Translations under genes and position numbers: made by a program
In this document: one piece after another, positions 41,176 through 53,258 of the stretch
How the letters are laid out: every line of letters begins with the position of its first letter
Numbering within the stretch: position 1 is the stretch's first letter
The notes under the pieces: model-generated
The model's input: only the letters and a program-made list of their open reading frames with translations
The model's database searches: none
What the model was told of the DNA's origin: nothing
Assembly: GCF_000576635.1 (NCBI RefSeq)
Contig: NZ_AVFL01000027.1
Span: 1-64,000 of the forward strand
Direction of reading: 5' to 3'
From: Skermanella stibiiresistens SB22
Lineage (GTDB): Bacteria > Pseudomonadota > Alphaproteobacteria > Azospirillales > Azospirillaceae
Length of the DNA stretch: 64,000 bases

Positions 41176-42150
41176 ATGGGCTCCCACCGACACGACGATC
41201 ACGATCATCACGAAGCGCATGGCCATGGGCATGGACACGGCCATTCGCACGGCCACGGCCATGTCCATGCCCACGTCCAGAACGAGCGCCGCCTGCTGCT
41301 GGCGCTGGTGCTGACCGGCGGCTTCATGGTGGTCGAGGCGGTCGGCGGGTTCATGGCCGGATCGCTGGCGCTGCTGGCCGACGCCGGGCACATGCTGACC
41401 GACACGGCGGCGCTCGCCTTGTCCTGGTACGCCTTCCGGGTCAGCCGGCGGCCCGCGACGTTCAACCGCTCCTACGGCCAGCACCGTTTCCAGGTGCTGG
41501 CGGCGTTCATCAACGGGGCGACCCTGCTCGTCCTGGCGATCTGGATCATCTTCGAAGCGGTTGGCCGGCTGATGGAACCGATGCCGGTGATGGGAACCCC
41601 CATGCTCGTCATCGCGGTCATCGGGCTGCTGGTCAACATCGCGGGTGTCGTGATCCTGCACGGTGGCGACCAGGAAAACCTCAACATGCGCGGGGCCGCC
41701 CTCCACGTCATGGGGGACCTGCTGGGATCGCTCGCCGCCATCGTGGCGGCCGGCGTGATCCTATGGACGGGTTGGACGCCGATCGACCCGCTCCTGTCGG
41801 TGCTTGTGGCGCTGCTGATCCTGCGCGGCGCCTGGGCGCTGGTCGGGCGTTCCTGGCACGTGCTGATGGAGGGGACGCCGGAAGGGCTCGACATCGACCG
41901 GCTGAGCCGCGAACTGACCGACGCCGTGCCGGGTGTCGCCGATGTCCACCATGTCCACGCGTGGTCGCTGACCCCCGACCGGCCGCTGATCACCTTCCAC
42001 GCCAGCTTGGCCGCCGACGCCGATCATGACGAGGTGCTGCGCCGGCTGCGGCAGGAGCTGGCGCATCGCTTCGACATCGAACATTCGACGATCCAGCTCG
42101 AACGGGACCCGTGCCCGGTCGAACCCTGTCATGGCAAAACTTTCGCCTGA
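41176..42150 (+). CDS. Cation diffusion facilitator (Zn/Co/Cd exporter, CzcD-like)
   Basis: 324 residues. His-rich N-terminus (about 4-33, many HG and HGH repeats), six membrane helices with metal-site motifs HMLTD and HVMGD, and a cytoplasmic C-terminal domain with VHHVHAWSL. CDF proteins export Zn2+ or similar ions using the proton gradient. TTGACA (41103-41108) overlaps the pheT stop, and TATATA follows at 41131, but the spacing is too long for a certain promoter. The gene is on the same strand as pheST but unrelated in function. Confidence 0.93.
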   Translation: MGSHRHDDHDHHEAHGHGHGHGHSHGHGHVHAHVQNERRLLLALVLTGGFMVVEAVGGFMAGSLALLADAGHMLTDTAALALSWYAFRVSRRPATFNRSYGQHRFQVLAAFINGATLLVLAIWIIFEAVGRLMEPMPVMGTPMLVIAVIGLLVNIAGVVILHGGDQENLNMRGAALHVMGDLLGSLAAIVAAGVILWTGWTPIDPLLSVLVALLILRGAWALVGRSWHVLMEGTPEGLDIDRLSRELTDAVPGVADVHHVHAWSLTPDRPLITFHASLAADADHDEVLRRLRQELAHRFDIEHSTIQLERDPCPVEPCHGKTFA

Positions 42151-42286
42151 AAATATTCGGGTGTTCCCAAGGGACAGTGAACCACTTCACAGCGCGCCGG
42201 ACGTTCCGGGGGCACTCTCGCCCCAGCTCCAACCCCTTTGATTTCCATCGGAAGTCGGAGGCTGCCGGAAAGTCAGGATCGCCGCC

Positions 42287-42616
42287 ATGACCGTCATCCA
42301 GTTCCCCTCATGCCGCTTCACGCCTGCCGATCTGGTCGCCTTCTACCGGATCGCCCTGCCCAAATGCGCGCGGGGCGCCTGGGCCAGCGTCGCCCGACAG
42401 ACCGGCAGGCACCACGACCGGCTGCTGATCTCGCTGCCGGGGTTGAAGGACGCCGTGTTCATCTTCGAGCGCGACCAGGGCGGCCGGTACCGGTTGTGGT
42501 TCAAGGAGAACGGGACCCGCTGCATCGGCTCCGCCGCGACCGCCGAGGAATGCCTCGCCGTCTGGCGGACGGCCGCGATGCGCAGGGCATCGTCCGGAGC
42601 GGCGCCGGGGCGCTGA
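42287..42616 (+). CDS. 109-residue protein, paralogue of the gene at 12373
   Basis: 109 residues. Same length and same conserved blocks as the protein at 12373-12702 (RFTPADL, ARQTG, DRLL, FxFERD, YRLWF, ECLAVWRT). Unknown function. It lies 17 bases before a histidine kinase gene on the same strand and is probably co-transcribed with it, which hints at a signalling partner role. The other paralogue has no such neighbour. Confidence 0.75.
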   Translation: MTVIQFPSCRFTPADLVAFYRIALPKCARGAWASVARQTGRHHDRLLISLPGLKDAVFIFERDQGGRYRLWFKENGTRCIGSAATAEECLAVWRTAAMRRASSGAAPGR

Positions 42617-42633
42617 GCCGCGAAGCCGGTTCG

Positions 42634-44121
42634 ATGTTCATCCAGCACGATGGTCGCGGCTCGGACCTCATTCCGGGCCCGAAGCGACCTGTCCGCCCGG
42701 CGCCCGCGGCGCGGGGCGAACCCATCCGCCGCCGCGCGCCCTCGACCGCCAAGGCCCAGCGCGCCTCCGCCAACCCGATAGCCTCGCGGCCGGTCCCCGC
42801 TGCCATGACCCTTCCGTCCCTGATTGGCGTGATCGCGGCCGCTGTGGCCGCCGCCATCGCCGCCACCGCCGCTTACGATGGCGCGGTGCCCCATCACGCG
42901 CTGGGTCTGGGCATGGCCCTGGCCCTCATCGGCGCGGTGGCGGCCGTCCTGCATTCCAAGCGTTCGCTTCGCCCGGTCGCGGCGCTCAACCAGGCGTTGG
43001 AGCACAGCCGCCGGGAACGCGAGCAGGCCGAACTGACCGCCAGCCGCATGGCCGCCATCCTGGAAGGCGCCTGCGATGGCGTCTGCGAGGTCGATATCGA
43101 TGGTTTCATCACCTACGCCAACCAGCAGTGCCGGACCCTTCTGGTCGGTGGTGGCGAACTGGTTGGCTTGGCGCTGCCGCAGGCGTTGCCCGTCGGCAGC
43201 GCCGCCGCCTTCGCCGCCGCCTGCGCCCGGTCCCGTGTCGAGGGGGAACCGGTCTGTTTCGACGAACACCTGATGCCGATGGCCCGCTGGGTTTCCGTGC
43301 GGGTGATGCCGTCCCGCGACGGACTGGTGATCTCCTTCCGCGACATCACGACCCGCAGGGAAGCCGATCAGCGGATCGAGCGGGCCGAGGCCGCGAGGGC
43401 CGAGGCCGAACGGAAGCTGCTGGACAGGTCCCGGCTGATCGCCACCGCCAGCCATGATCTCCGCCAGCCGGTCCAGTCCCTGCTGTTCCTGGGCACGGCG
43501 TTGGCGGAGGGGCTTCGGGACCATCCGATGGCGCCGCTCGCCACGGGCGTCAATCAGGCGGCGGAGGCCCTGAAGCTGCTGTTCGACGGGATGCTCGATC
43601 TCTCGAAGCTGGATACCGGCGCGGTCAAGCCCGAACCGGCCGACATCCCGCTGGGTGCCTTGCTCGACCGGCTCGGCGCCGAATACGGCCATCGGGCGGA
43701 GATGTGCGGGCTTCGGCTGACGGTGGTCGGTTCCTCCGCCTGGGTCCGGAGCGACGCGGTGCCGCTGGAGCGCATCCTCCGCAACCTGATCGAGAACGCG
43801 CTCCGCTATACCGTCGAAGGCGGCATCCTGATCGGGTGCCGCCGGATCGGGCGGGACAGGATCCGCGTCGACGTCCTGGATACCGGCACCGGCTTCCCCG
43901 CCGATCAGGCCGAGATCATCTTCGAGGCGTTCCACCGTGGGATGGGCCAAGTGGATGGCGGGGACGGCAGCCATGGATTGGGCTTGGCGATCGTGCGCCG
44001 GCTGGCCGAGGCGCTGGGACACGGGGTCTCGGTCGACTCGGTTCCGGGACGCGGCTCGCGCTTCTCGGTCGAGCTGCCGCTGGCCGCCACCGTAACCCCG
44101 GACCGCGGCGCCCGCGCCTGA
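42634..44121 (+). CDS. PAS-domain membrane histidine kinase
   Basis: 495 residues. Two N-terminal membrane helices (about 53-110), a PAS domain, a HisKA domain with His274 (SHDLRQPVQSLLFLG) and an HATPase_c domain with DTGTGF and GLGLAIVRRL. The Arg-Gln after HDL (HDLRQPVQ) belongs to a recognisable kinase subgroup. The longer frame from 42238 is a shadow of the small gene upstream. No response regulator lies next to it; the converging neighbour starts four bases from its stop. Confidence 0.9.
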   Translation: MFIQHDGRGSDLIPGPKRPVRPAPAARGEPIRRRAPSTAKAQRASANPIASRPVPAAMTLPSLIGVIAAAVAAAIAATAAYDGAVPHHALGLGMALALIGAVAAVLHSKRSLRPVAALNQALEHSRREREQAELTASRMAAILEGACDGVCEVDIDGFITYANQQCRTLLVGGGELVGLALPQALPVGSAAAFAAACARSRVEGEPVCFDEHLMPMARWVSVRVMPSRDGLVISFRDITTRREADQRIERAEAARAEAERKLLDRSRLIATASHDLRQPVQSLLFLGTALAEGLRDHPMAPLATGVNQAAEALKLLFDGMLDLSKLDTGAVKPEPADIPLGALLDRLGAEYGHRAEMCGLRLTVVGSSAWVRSDAVPLERILRNLIENALRYTVEGGILIGCRRIGRDRIRVDVLDTGTGFPADQAEIIFEAFHRGMGQVDGGDGSHGLGLAIVRRLAEALGHGVSVDSVPGRGSRFSVELPLAATVTPDRGARA

Positions 44122-44124
44122 GCC

Positions 44125-44481
44125 TCAGACGCCGACCTCGACCGCCGCGTTGACGATGTAGATCATCTCGTTGGCGTCGCCCTTGTCCGCCAGGAAGATG
44201 CCGCTGGGTGCCAGCATGCCGCCGGGACCAACGACGATGGTCACCTGACCATAGGGGAAGACGGCGCGCACGGCGTCGTGGTCCAGCTTCTCGGCGTCGG
44301 CGGGCACGGCGAGGTTGACGCGGACTTGCATGCGGCTGGTGTCGCCGTCGACCAGCCCGCGCATGCCCGGCATCGAATTGCGCTCGATCGCGTTCCGCAC
44401 CGCGCGCACCGCCGCCTTGGTGACATCCTGCCCATGCAGGTCGGCGCCCATGCCGAGCTCGACGAACATCACCTGCCTCAT
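44125..44481 (-). CDS. Lin0512 family conserved protein
   Basis: 118 residues. The family N-terminus (FVELGMGADLHGQDVTKAAVRAVRNAI) is plain, and the rest matches the short conserved group known from Listeria Lin0512. Function unknown. It is 30 bases downstream of the efflux outer-membrane gene on the same strand and may share its transcript. Confidence 0.82.
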   Translation of the reverse strand: MRQVMFVELGMGADLHGQDVTKAAVRAVRNAIERNSMPGMRGLVDGDTSRMQVRVNLAVPADAEKLDHDAVRAVFPYGQVTIVVGPGGMLAPSGIFLADKGDANEMIYIVNAAVEVGV

Positions 44482-44511
44482 GACGCGCTTCCTCCCTCTT
44501 TGCTCACCGGT

Positions 44512-45999
44512 TCATTTGGTGTCGGCGGCCATCTTGACGGCTTCCGCCGGAGCGCCGCCGCCCAGCACCTTGTACAGTGTCACCAGGTTGCTCAGCTGGG
44601 ACAAGCGCGCGTTGATCAGGTCCTGCTGCGCCGAATAGAGCGACCGTTGGCTGTCCAGCGCGTTGAGGAAGCTGTCCAAGCCGCGGTTGTAGCGGAGGAT
44701 CGACAGGTCGTAGCTCGACCGGGTCGCGTCGACCAGCGCGGTCTGGGCGTCGAGCTGGTCGTCCAGGGTGCCCTGGGCCGCGAGCGCGTCGGAGACTTCC
44801 CGGAAGGCCGTCTGGATCGACCGCTCGTACTGGGCGACGCCGATCTCCCGCTGGATCTTGGCGCTTTCCAGGTTGGCCTCGCGCCGGCCGAAGTCGAAGA
44901 TCGGCAGGCTGATCTGCGGCACGAAGCTCCAGGCGCCGCTGCCGCCGTCGAACAGGCCGGACAGCGCGGCGCTGGCGGTGCCGGCCGAGGCGGTCAGGCC
45001 GATGGTCGGGAAGAAGGCGGCCCGGGCGGCGCCGATATTGGCGTTGGCCGACCGCAGATCGTATTCCGCCTGGATGATGTCGGGCCGGCGCTGGAGCAGG
45101 TCCGACGGCAGTCCCACCGGCAGGTCGGTGATGAAGTCGCCGGTGCCGAGCGACGCCGCCGCGTCCAGCACGGACTCGCTGACCGGGCCGCCCACCAGCA
45201 GCGTCAGGGCGTTCTTGTCCTGGGCGATCTGGCGGACATAGGCGGCGCGGTTGGCCCGCGCCGTCTCCACGGCGGTGCGCGCCTGGGCGACGTCGAGCTG
45301 GGTCCCGACGCCGCGGTCGAAGCTGCGCCGGGTCAGGTCGAAGGACTGCCGCTGGGTGCGCAGCGTGTCGTCCGTCAGCTTCAGCAGCTCCTTGTCGGCC
45401 AGAAGAGTCAGGTAGGCGTTGGCGACCTCGGCGATCAGCGCGATCCGGGTCGCCACCTGCGCCTGCTCGGTCGCGAAGTAGCTCTCCAGGGCCGACTGTT
45501 CCAGGCTGCGGATACGGCCGAACAGATCCAGCTCGAACGAGGTGGTGCCGACCGTGGCCTCCCACTGGCTACCGACGGCGGAGCGTCCGGTCCGCGACAG
45601 GTCGGCCGGCGTGCGCTGCCGGGTCAGGCTGCCGCCGGCGTCCAGGGTCGGCAGCAGGTCCGACCGCTGGATGCGGTACTGCGCGCGAGCCTGCTCGACG
45701 TTGAGCGCCGCGACCCGAAGGTCGCGGTTGTTCTCCAGCGCGGTCTGGATCAGGCCGCGCAGTTGGGGCGACTGGAAGAAGTCCTCCCAGCCGAGATCGG
45801 CCAGCACCGGCCCGCCGTTGCCCGGCCGCGCCGCCGAGGACGTGGTGTAGGCGGCCCCGACCGGCCACGCCTCGGGAACGGGCGAGGCGGGACGGACGTA
45901 GTCGGGGATGAACGAGCAGCCACCCAGCAGCAGCAGGGCCAGAGAGGCGGTTATCGGGAGACGCGCGAGACGCGGTTTGGTCATGGTCTTTTCCGTCAT
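44512..45999 (-). CDS. RND efflux outer-membrane factor (OprM/NodT-type lipoprotein)
   Basis: 495 residues. Lipobox LLLLGGC, then two OEP repeats of the TolC-like channel (ARAQYRIQRSDLLPTLDAGG, then ARAAFFPTIGLTA). It forms the outer-membrane exit of the pump. Start may be 45999 or 45984; the latter has ACGGAAAAG nearby. It begins 8 bases after the RND stop. The longer open frame to 48594 is the RND gene in another frame and is not coding. Confidence 0.93.
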   Translation of the reverse strand: MTEKTMTKPRLARLPITASLALLLLGGCSFIPDYVRPASPVPEAWPVGAAYTTSSAARPGNGGPVLADLGWEDFFQSPQLRGLIQTALENNRDLRVAALNVEQARAQYRIQRSDLLPTLDAGGSLTRQRTPADLSRTGRSAVGSQWEATVGTTSFELDLFGRIRSLEQSALESYFATEQAQVATRIALIAEVANAYLTLLADKELLKLTDDTLRTQRQSFDLTRRSFDRGVGTQLDVAQARTAVETARANRAAYVRQIAQDKNALTLLVGGPVSESVLDAAASLGTGDFITDLPVGLPSDLLQRRPDIIQAEYDLRSANANIGAARAAFFPTIGLTASAGTASAALSGLFDGGSGAWSFVPQISLPIFDFGRREANLESAKIQREIGVAQYERSIQTAFREVSDALAAQGTLDDQLDAQTALVDATRSSYDLSILRYNRGLDSFLNALDSQRSLYSAQQDLINARLSQLSNLVTLYKVLGGGAPAEAVKMAADTK

Positions 46000-46007
46000 G
46001 TGGCGTC

Positions 46008-49000
46008 TCAATCGGCCTGCGCCGGTTCGGGGGCGGGGTGGTGTCCCTTGGGGGCCCATCGGGCGACCAGCTTCAGCACCGCCACGAAGAAGACGGGGAC
46101 GAAGAAGATCGCCAGGATAGTGGCCGAGATCATGCCGCCCATCACGCCGACGCCGATGGCGTTCTGGCTGCCCGATCCGGCGCCGGTGCTGATCGCCAGC
46201 GGCAGCACGCCCAGGATGAAGGCGAAGGACGTCATCAGGATCGGACGCAGGCGCTGGCGGCAGGCCTCGATGGTCGCCTCCACCAGGTCCATGCCCTCGT
46301 CGTGCATGTCCTTGGCGAACTCCACGATCAGGATGGCGTTCTTCGCCGACAGGCCGATGGTCGTCAGCAGGCCGACCTGGAAGTACACGTCGTTCGGCAA
46401 GCCCCGGAGATGGGCCGCGATGACGGCGCCCAACACGCCCAGGGGCACGACCAGGATGACGGAGGCGGGGATCGACCAGCTCTCGTACAGGGCGGCCAGG
46501 CACAGGAACACCACCAGGATCGAGATGGCGTACAGGGCGGGTGCCTGCGCTCCCGACAGCCGCTCCTCGTAGGTCAGTCCCTGCCACTCGAAGCTGATGC
46601 CCTGCGGCAGCTGGCGCGCCAGGTCCTCCATGATCGTGATGGCCTCGCCCGAGCTGACGCCGGGTGCGGCCTGACCCTGGATGTTGATCGACGAGACGCC
46701 GTTGAACCGCTCCAACCGGGGCGAACCATAGTCCCAGTGGGTGCTGGAGAAGGTCGAGAACGGCACCATCTCGCCGGCGGAGTTCCGCATGTACCAGCGA
46801 TCCAGGTCGGACGGCAGCATGCGGTACGGCGCGTCGGCCTGCAGGTAGACCCGCTTGACCCGGCCGTTCTCGATGAAGTCGTTGACGTAGGCGGAGCCCC
46901 AGGTGGCGGACAGCGTCGTGTTGATGTCGGCCAGCGACAGGCCCAGCGCGCTCGCCTTCTCGCGGTCGATGTCGATCCGGAGCTGCGGATTGTCGTCCAG
47001 TCCGTTGGGCCGCACGCCGACCAGCGCGGGGTTCTGGGACGCCAGCCCCAGCAGCTGGCCGCGGGCCTTCATCAAAGCCTCGTGGCCCAGCCCGCCGCGG
47101 TCGACCAGCTGCATGTCGAAGCCGGTGGCGTTGCCCAGCTCGATGATGGCCGGCGGCGTGAATGCGAAGATCATCGCGTCGCGCACCTTCGACAGGGCGC
47201 CCATGGCGCGGCCGGCGATGGCGCTGACGGCACCCTCCTCGGATCCTCGCACCGACCAATCCCTCAGGCTGGAGAAGACGATCGCGGTGTTCTGGCCGCG
47301 GCCGCTGAAGCTGAAGCCAGCGACGGCGAAGGCGCCCTGGACGTAGTCCTTCTCGTCCTCGAGATAGTGCTTCTCGACCGCCTCGACCGTCTCCAGCGTG
47401 CGCTCCAGCGTGGCGCCCGGCGGCAGCGAGATCTGGGTGAACAGCACGCCCTGGTCCTCGTTGGGCAGGAAGGCCGAGGGCAGGCGCAGGAACAGGACCG
47501 CCAAGCCACCGACGATCAGCAGGTAGACCAGCATGTAGCGGCCGCGCCGGTGGACCATGTGGCCGACGCCCCGCTGGTACTTGGCGTTGCCGCGGTCGAA
47601 GGTGCGGTTGAACCAGCCGAAGAAGCCCTTGCGGGGCTGGCCATGGCCCTTGACCGGCTTCAGCATGGTGGCGCACAATGCGGGCGTCAGCACCAGGGCC
47701 ACGACCACCGACAGCACCATCGCCGACACCACGGTCAGCGAGAACTGCCGATAGATGGCGCCGGTCGAGCCGCTGAAGAAGGCCATCGGCACGAACACGG
47801 CCGACAGCACCAGCGCGATGCCGATCAGCGCGCCGGTGATCTGGCCCATCGATTTCCGGGTCGCCTCCTTGGGCGACAACCCTTCCTCCGCCATGACGCG
47901 CTCGACATTCTCGACCACGACGATGGCGTCGTCGACCAGCAGGCCGATCGCCAGCACCATGGCGAACATGGTCAGCGTGTTGATGGTGAAGCCCGCCGCC
48001 GCCAGCACGCCGAAGGTTCCCAGCAGCACCACCGGCACCGCGATGGTCGGGATCAGCGTCGCCCGGAAGTTCTGCAGGAACAGGTACATGATGGCGAAGA
48101 CGAGGACGATCGCCTCCAGCAGCGTGTGGACGACGCCCTCGATCGACAGCTTGACGAACGGTGTCGTGTCGTAGGGATAGACCACCTCGACGCCGGCCGG
48201 GAAGAACGGCTTCAGTTCCTCGATCCGCGCCCGCACCAGCTCGGCCGTGTCCAGCGCGTTGGCGCCGGTCGCGAGGCTGACGCCCATGCCGGCGGCGGGC
48301 TTGCCGTTGTAGCGGGCGATGGTGTTGAAGTTCTCGGCGCCGACGTCGATCCGCGCCACGTCGGACAGACGGACCTGCGAGCCGTCCTGGTTGACCCTGA
48401 CCAGGATGCGGCCGAATTCCTCCGGCGTCTCCAGTCGGGTCTGCGCGATGATGGTCGCGTTGAGCTGCTGGCCGGGGATCGCCGGCGAGCCGCCGAGCTG
48501 GCCGGCCGAGACCTCGGCGTTCTGGGCGGTGATCGCGCCAACCACGTCGGTGGTGGTCAGGCCGTAGCTGATCAGCTTGTTCGGGTCGAGCCAAACGCGC
48601 ATGGCGTGCTGGGCGCCGAACAGCGTGAGGGTGCCGACGCCGCTGACGCGGCTGATGGGGTCCTGGATGTTGGAGGCGACGAAGTCGGCGATGTCGTTCT
48701 GGCCCTTGGAGCCGTCGCTCGACACGAAGCCCATCACCATCAGGAAGGTGTTGTTGCCCTTGGAGACCTGGACGCCCTGCTGCTGGACCTCCTGCGGCAA
48801 TCGGGGCATGGCGAGCTGCAGCTTGTTCTGCACCTGCACCTGCGCGATGTCGGGATCGGCCTCGGGGTTGAAGGTCAGGGTGATCTGCGCCGTGCCCGAG
48901 CTGTCGCTGTTGGACGAGATGTAGCGCAGATGGTCGAGACCGTTCATCTGCTGCTCGATGACCTGGGTCACCGTGCCTTCGACCGTCTGCGCGGACGCGC

Positions 49001-49151
49001 CCGGATACGTCGCGTTGATGCGGACGGATGGCGGCGCGATCGAGGGGTACTGCTCGATCGGCAGCCCCAGGATGCTCAGGCCGCCCGCCAGCATGATCAC
49101 GATCGCGATCACCCAGGCGAAGACCGGCCTGTCGATGAAATATTTGGACAT
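46008..49151 (-). CDS. RND multidrug efflux inner-membrane transporter (AcrB/MexB-like)
   Basis: 1047 residues, usual for HAE1-type pumps. Proton-driven drug exporter with 12 membrane helices and two large periplasmic loops. Family opening [20 protein letters not shown] and the [14 protein letters not shown] segment are visible, as is the [14 protein letters not shown]-type motif ([18 protein letters not shown]). It lies between its adaptor and channel genes in one operon under the divergent TetR. Confidence 0.96.
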   Translation of the reverse strand: MSKYFIDRPVFAWVIAIVIMLAGGLSILGLPIEQYPSIAPPSVRINATYPGASAQTVEGTVTQVIEQQMNGLDHLRYISSNSDSSGTAQITLTFNPEADPDIAQVQVQNKLQLAMPRLPQEVQQQGVQVSKGNNTFLMVMGFVSSDGSKGQNDIADFVASNIQDPISRVSGVGTLTLFGAQHAMRVWLDPNKLISYGLTTTDVVGAITAQNAEVSAGQLGGSPAIPGQQLNATIIAQTRLETPEEFGRILVRVNQDGSQVRLSDVARIDVGAENFNTIARYNGKPAAGMGVSLATGANALDTAELVRARIEELKPFFPAGVEVVYPYDTTPFVKLSIEGVVHTLLEAIVLVFAIMYLFLQNFRATLIPTIAVPVVLLGTFGVLAAAGFTINTLTMFAMVLAIGLLVDDAIVVVENVERVMAEEGLSPKEATRKSMGQITGALIGIALVLSAVFVPMAFFSGSTGAIYRQFSLTVVSAMVLSVVVALVLTPALCATMLKPVKGHGQPRKGFFGWFNRTFDRGNAKYQRGVGHMVHRRGRYMLVYLLIVGGLAVLFLRLPSAFLPNEDQGVLFTQISLPPGATLERTLETVEAVEKHYLEDEKDYVQGAFAVAGFSFSGRGQNTAIVFSSLRDWSVRGSEEGAVSAIAGRAMGALSKVRDAMIFAFTPPAIIELGNATGFDMQLVDRGGLGHEALMKARGQLLGLASQNPALVGVRPNGLDDNPQLRIDIDREKASALGLSLADINTTLSATWGSAYVNDFIENGRVKRVYLQADAPYRMLPSDLDRWYMRNSAGEMVPFSTFSSTHWDYGSPRLERFNGVSSINIQGQAAPGVSSGEAITIMEDLARQLPQGISFEWQGLTYEERLSGAQAPALYAISILVVFLCLAALYESWSIPASVILVVPLGVLGAVIAAHLRGLPNDVYFQVGLLTTIGLSAKNAILIVEFAKDMHDEGMDLVEATIEACRQRLRPILMTSFAFILGVLPLAISTGAGSGSQNAIGVGVMGGMISATILAIFFVPVFFVAVLKLVARWAPKGHHPAPEPAQAD

Positions 49152-49176
49152 GATGGTTCCGTGACCTTCTTCGCCC

Positions 49177-50379
49177 TTACTGGGCCTTGGGGGCGCCGTC
49201 GGCCTGGGCCACCGCTCCGGGTTTCTCGGCGTCCAGCGCCACCGCCGTCACCGGGGCGCCGGGAGCGACCTTCTGGATGCCCTCGACCACGACGCGGTCG
49301 CCATCGGCGACACCCTCGGTGACCAGCCACTTGTCGCCGATCGCGCGTTCCGTCTTGACGGTCTTCTGCGAGGCTTTGCCGTCCTGGCCGACGGCCCAGA
49401 CGAAGGCGCTGCCGTCGGGACGGCGCACCACGGCCGGCTGCGGGATCATGAAGACTCCCTCGGCGTTGCCCCAGTTGACCTTGGCCCGGACGAAGAGGCC
49501 GGGCAGCAACTCTTGGTTAGGGTTCGGAAAGACGGCGCGCAACCGGACGGAGCCGGTCGACTCGTCGACGCTGACCTCCGAGAACTGAAGCTCACCCTGC
49601 TGGCCATAGGGGGCGTCCTCCGATCCGCCGATGAACAGCGTCACCGGCGCCTTGCCCTCGACGCTCTGGATGGCGCCGTGGTTGACCGCCCGACGCAGCT
49701 TGAACATTTCGGCGCTGGATTGGGTGACGTCCACGAAGATCGGGTCGAGCTGGGTGACCGTCGCCAGGGTCTGGGTCTGGTTGGCGGTGACCAAGGCGCC
49801 CTCGGTCACGGTCGAACGGCCGATCCGGCCCCTGATCGGTGACGACACCTTGGTGTAGTCCAGGTTGATCTGGGCGGTGCGGATCGACGCCTTGGCCGAT
49901 GCCACCTGGGCCTCGCTCTCCAGCAGGGTCGCGGCGATGTCGTCGTAGTCCTGCTGGCTGACCGCGCGGGACTTCACCAGATCTCGATACCGCGCCGCCC
50001 TGGTCCGCGCCGAATTGGCCGTCGCATCGGCCCGCGCCAGTTCCGCCTTGGCGGTGTCGAGTGCCGCCTGATAGGGGGCGGGATCGATCTGGTAGAGTTG
50101 CTGCCCGGCCTTGACCTCGGCGCCCTCCACGAACAGCCGCTTCAGGATGATGCCGTTGACCTGCGGCCTGACCTCGGCCAAGCGCGCCGCCGTCGTCCGG
50201 CCGGGCAATTCCGTGGTGACTTCGACCGACTGAGGCCGCAGCGTGACGACACCGACCTCCGCTGGCGGCTTGGCCGGGCCACCCTGCTGAGCCAGCGCAT
50301 CGGCACCACCACAACCCGCCGCGAGAACGAACATCGCAGCGGCAACCGAAGAGTTTCTGACTGGCCAGAAATTCATCAT
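49177..50379 (-). CDS. RND efflux periplasmic adaptor (AcrA/MexA-like lipoprotein)
   Basis: 400 residues. Lipobox VLAAGC, then the lipoyl-hairpin pattern of membrane fusion proteins ([36 protein letters not shown]), beta-barrel and membrane-proximal domains. It is the first gene of the pump operon; 25 bases separate it from the RND gene. The ATG-ATG start at 50379/50376 is near the operator at 50464-50484. Confidence 0.94.
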   Translation of the reverse strand: MMNFWPVRNSSVAAAMFVLAAGCGGADALAQQGGPAKPPAEVGVVTLRPQSVEVTTELPGRTTAARLAEVRPQVNGIILKRLFVEGAEVKAGQQLYQIDPAPYQAALDTAKAELARADATANSARTRAARYRDLVKSRAVSQQDYDDIAATLLESEAQVASAKASIRTAQINLDYTKVSSPIRGRIGRSTVTEGALVTANQTQTLATVTQLDPIFVDVTQSSAEMFKLRRAVNHGAIQSVEGKAPVTLFIGGSEDAPYGQQGELQFSEVSVDESTGSVRLRAVFPNPNQELLPGLFVRAKVNWGNAEGVFMIPQPAVVRRPDGSAFVWAVGQDGKASQKTVKTERAIGDKWLVTEGVADGDRVVVEGIQKVAPGAPVTAVALDAEKPGAVAQADGAPKAQ

Positions 50380-50447
50380 CGCAGCCTCATGACCTATCTG
50401 TATGTCTTAAAAGAGTGGTCCGGCCCGCTGGGTTTCGCATACCCGCA

Positions 50448-50476
50448 TTGAACGGATGGACTCTGTACTGTATGAT
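50448..50476 (+). promoter_or_regulatory. Promoter of the tetR gene
   Basis: TTGAAC (50448-50453) and TATGAT (50471-50476), spacing 17. The -10 lies within the palindromic operator, so the regulator should repress itself. The opposite-strand promoter for the pump is less clear but would overlap the same site. Confidence 0.72.
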
Positions 50477-50484
50477 ACAGTACA
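50464..50484. promoter_or_regulatory. Palindromic TetR operator between the pump and its regulator
   Basis: Perfect 10-base arms TGTACTGTAT and ATACAGTACA around a single G. It is central in the 197-base divergent gap and over the tetR -10 box. TetR regulators of RND pumps typically use such a site. A second small palindrome TTGCATGTGCAA follows at 50486-50497. Confidence 0.82.
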
Positions 50485-51207
50485 TGTTGCATGTGCAAAG
50501 AACAAGTCTGTCTGATCGTAGGATGCCGAATGGGAGGGGGGAACATGGGAGCCATGCGGGCCGGGGGAACCCGGCGATGACACTCGAGGGATGTTTCAAG
50601 CTGTGCGGGTCGCGGGGCGACGCCCGCCGCCAAGCCATCCTGGACGCCGCCTGGTCGCTGTTTCTGGAGAAGGGGTTCGAGCGTACCACCCTGGCGGACA
50701 TAATCTCCCGGTCGGGTGGGTCAAGATCCACGGTGTATGAACATTTTGGGGACAAGGACGGCCTGTTCGAAACCGTCATCACCTTGAAGTGCGACGAGTT
50801 CGTCGAGCGCTTTCGCCATATCCCGTTCAACGACAGCGATCCGGAGCGGGCGCTGACCGAGTTCGGCGTCAACTTCGCCCATGGCCTGCTAACGCCAGAG
50901 TGTCCCAAGATCATGCGGCTGCTGATCGCCAACGCCGATCACCTGCCCAAGGTGATCGACGTCTTCTTCAAGGGTGGCCCCACCGTGCTGCGGGGCATCC
51001 TGTCCGATTATCTGCGCTCGGCGACCGAGCGTGGCGAATTGCGCGTGGAGGATCCGGACCATGCCGCCGTCACCTTCATGGGGCTGCTGCATGGCGATCA
51101 GTATTTGAAGATGCTGCTCCGTCCGACCGATCTCGCCACGCCGGAGCAGATGACGCGGCATGTCGAGGGCGTGGTCAGGATCTTCCTGGACGGCGTGCGC
51201 GGCGACG

Positions 51208-52965
<1,758 letters not shown>

Positions 52966-53258
52966 GGATCGCGACGTGGCCGTTCTCGCATAGGGTACCG
53001 GCACGCGCATTTCTTAAGGCGGGACCATCGCGCGTTCCATGTGATGCGAGGTAGCAAGGACAATTGGTCGCGCCTTCCGTGACTTTGCACCCGCTATGGT
53101 TATGGGCTAAACCGCTTTGTCGTGATCGAGGGTGCTTGTCGCGCTTGATTGTTCCCGGCGGGCCGGAACGTCGCGCGGTCGGGCCGCGCACTTGGAAGGT
53201 TCATCGGAATGGAAGATCGGTCAGGGCTTGAGCCGATCGCGCGCGGCTGGTCCGCTCC

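Noticed and set aside
41188-41277. Repetitive CATGG/GGCCAC stretch as a DNA repeat
   Set aside because: It encodes the His/Gly-rich metal-binding N-terminus of the CDF exporter.
38125-41706. 1193-codon minus-strand frame across pheS-pheT
   Set aside because: Antisense shadow; no motif and it crosses three real genes.
46038-49322. 1094-codon plus-strand frame opposite the RND gene
   Set aside because: Antisense shadow of a certain RND transporter.
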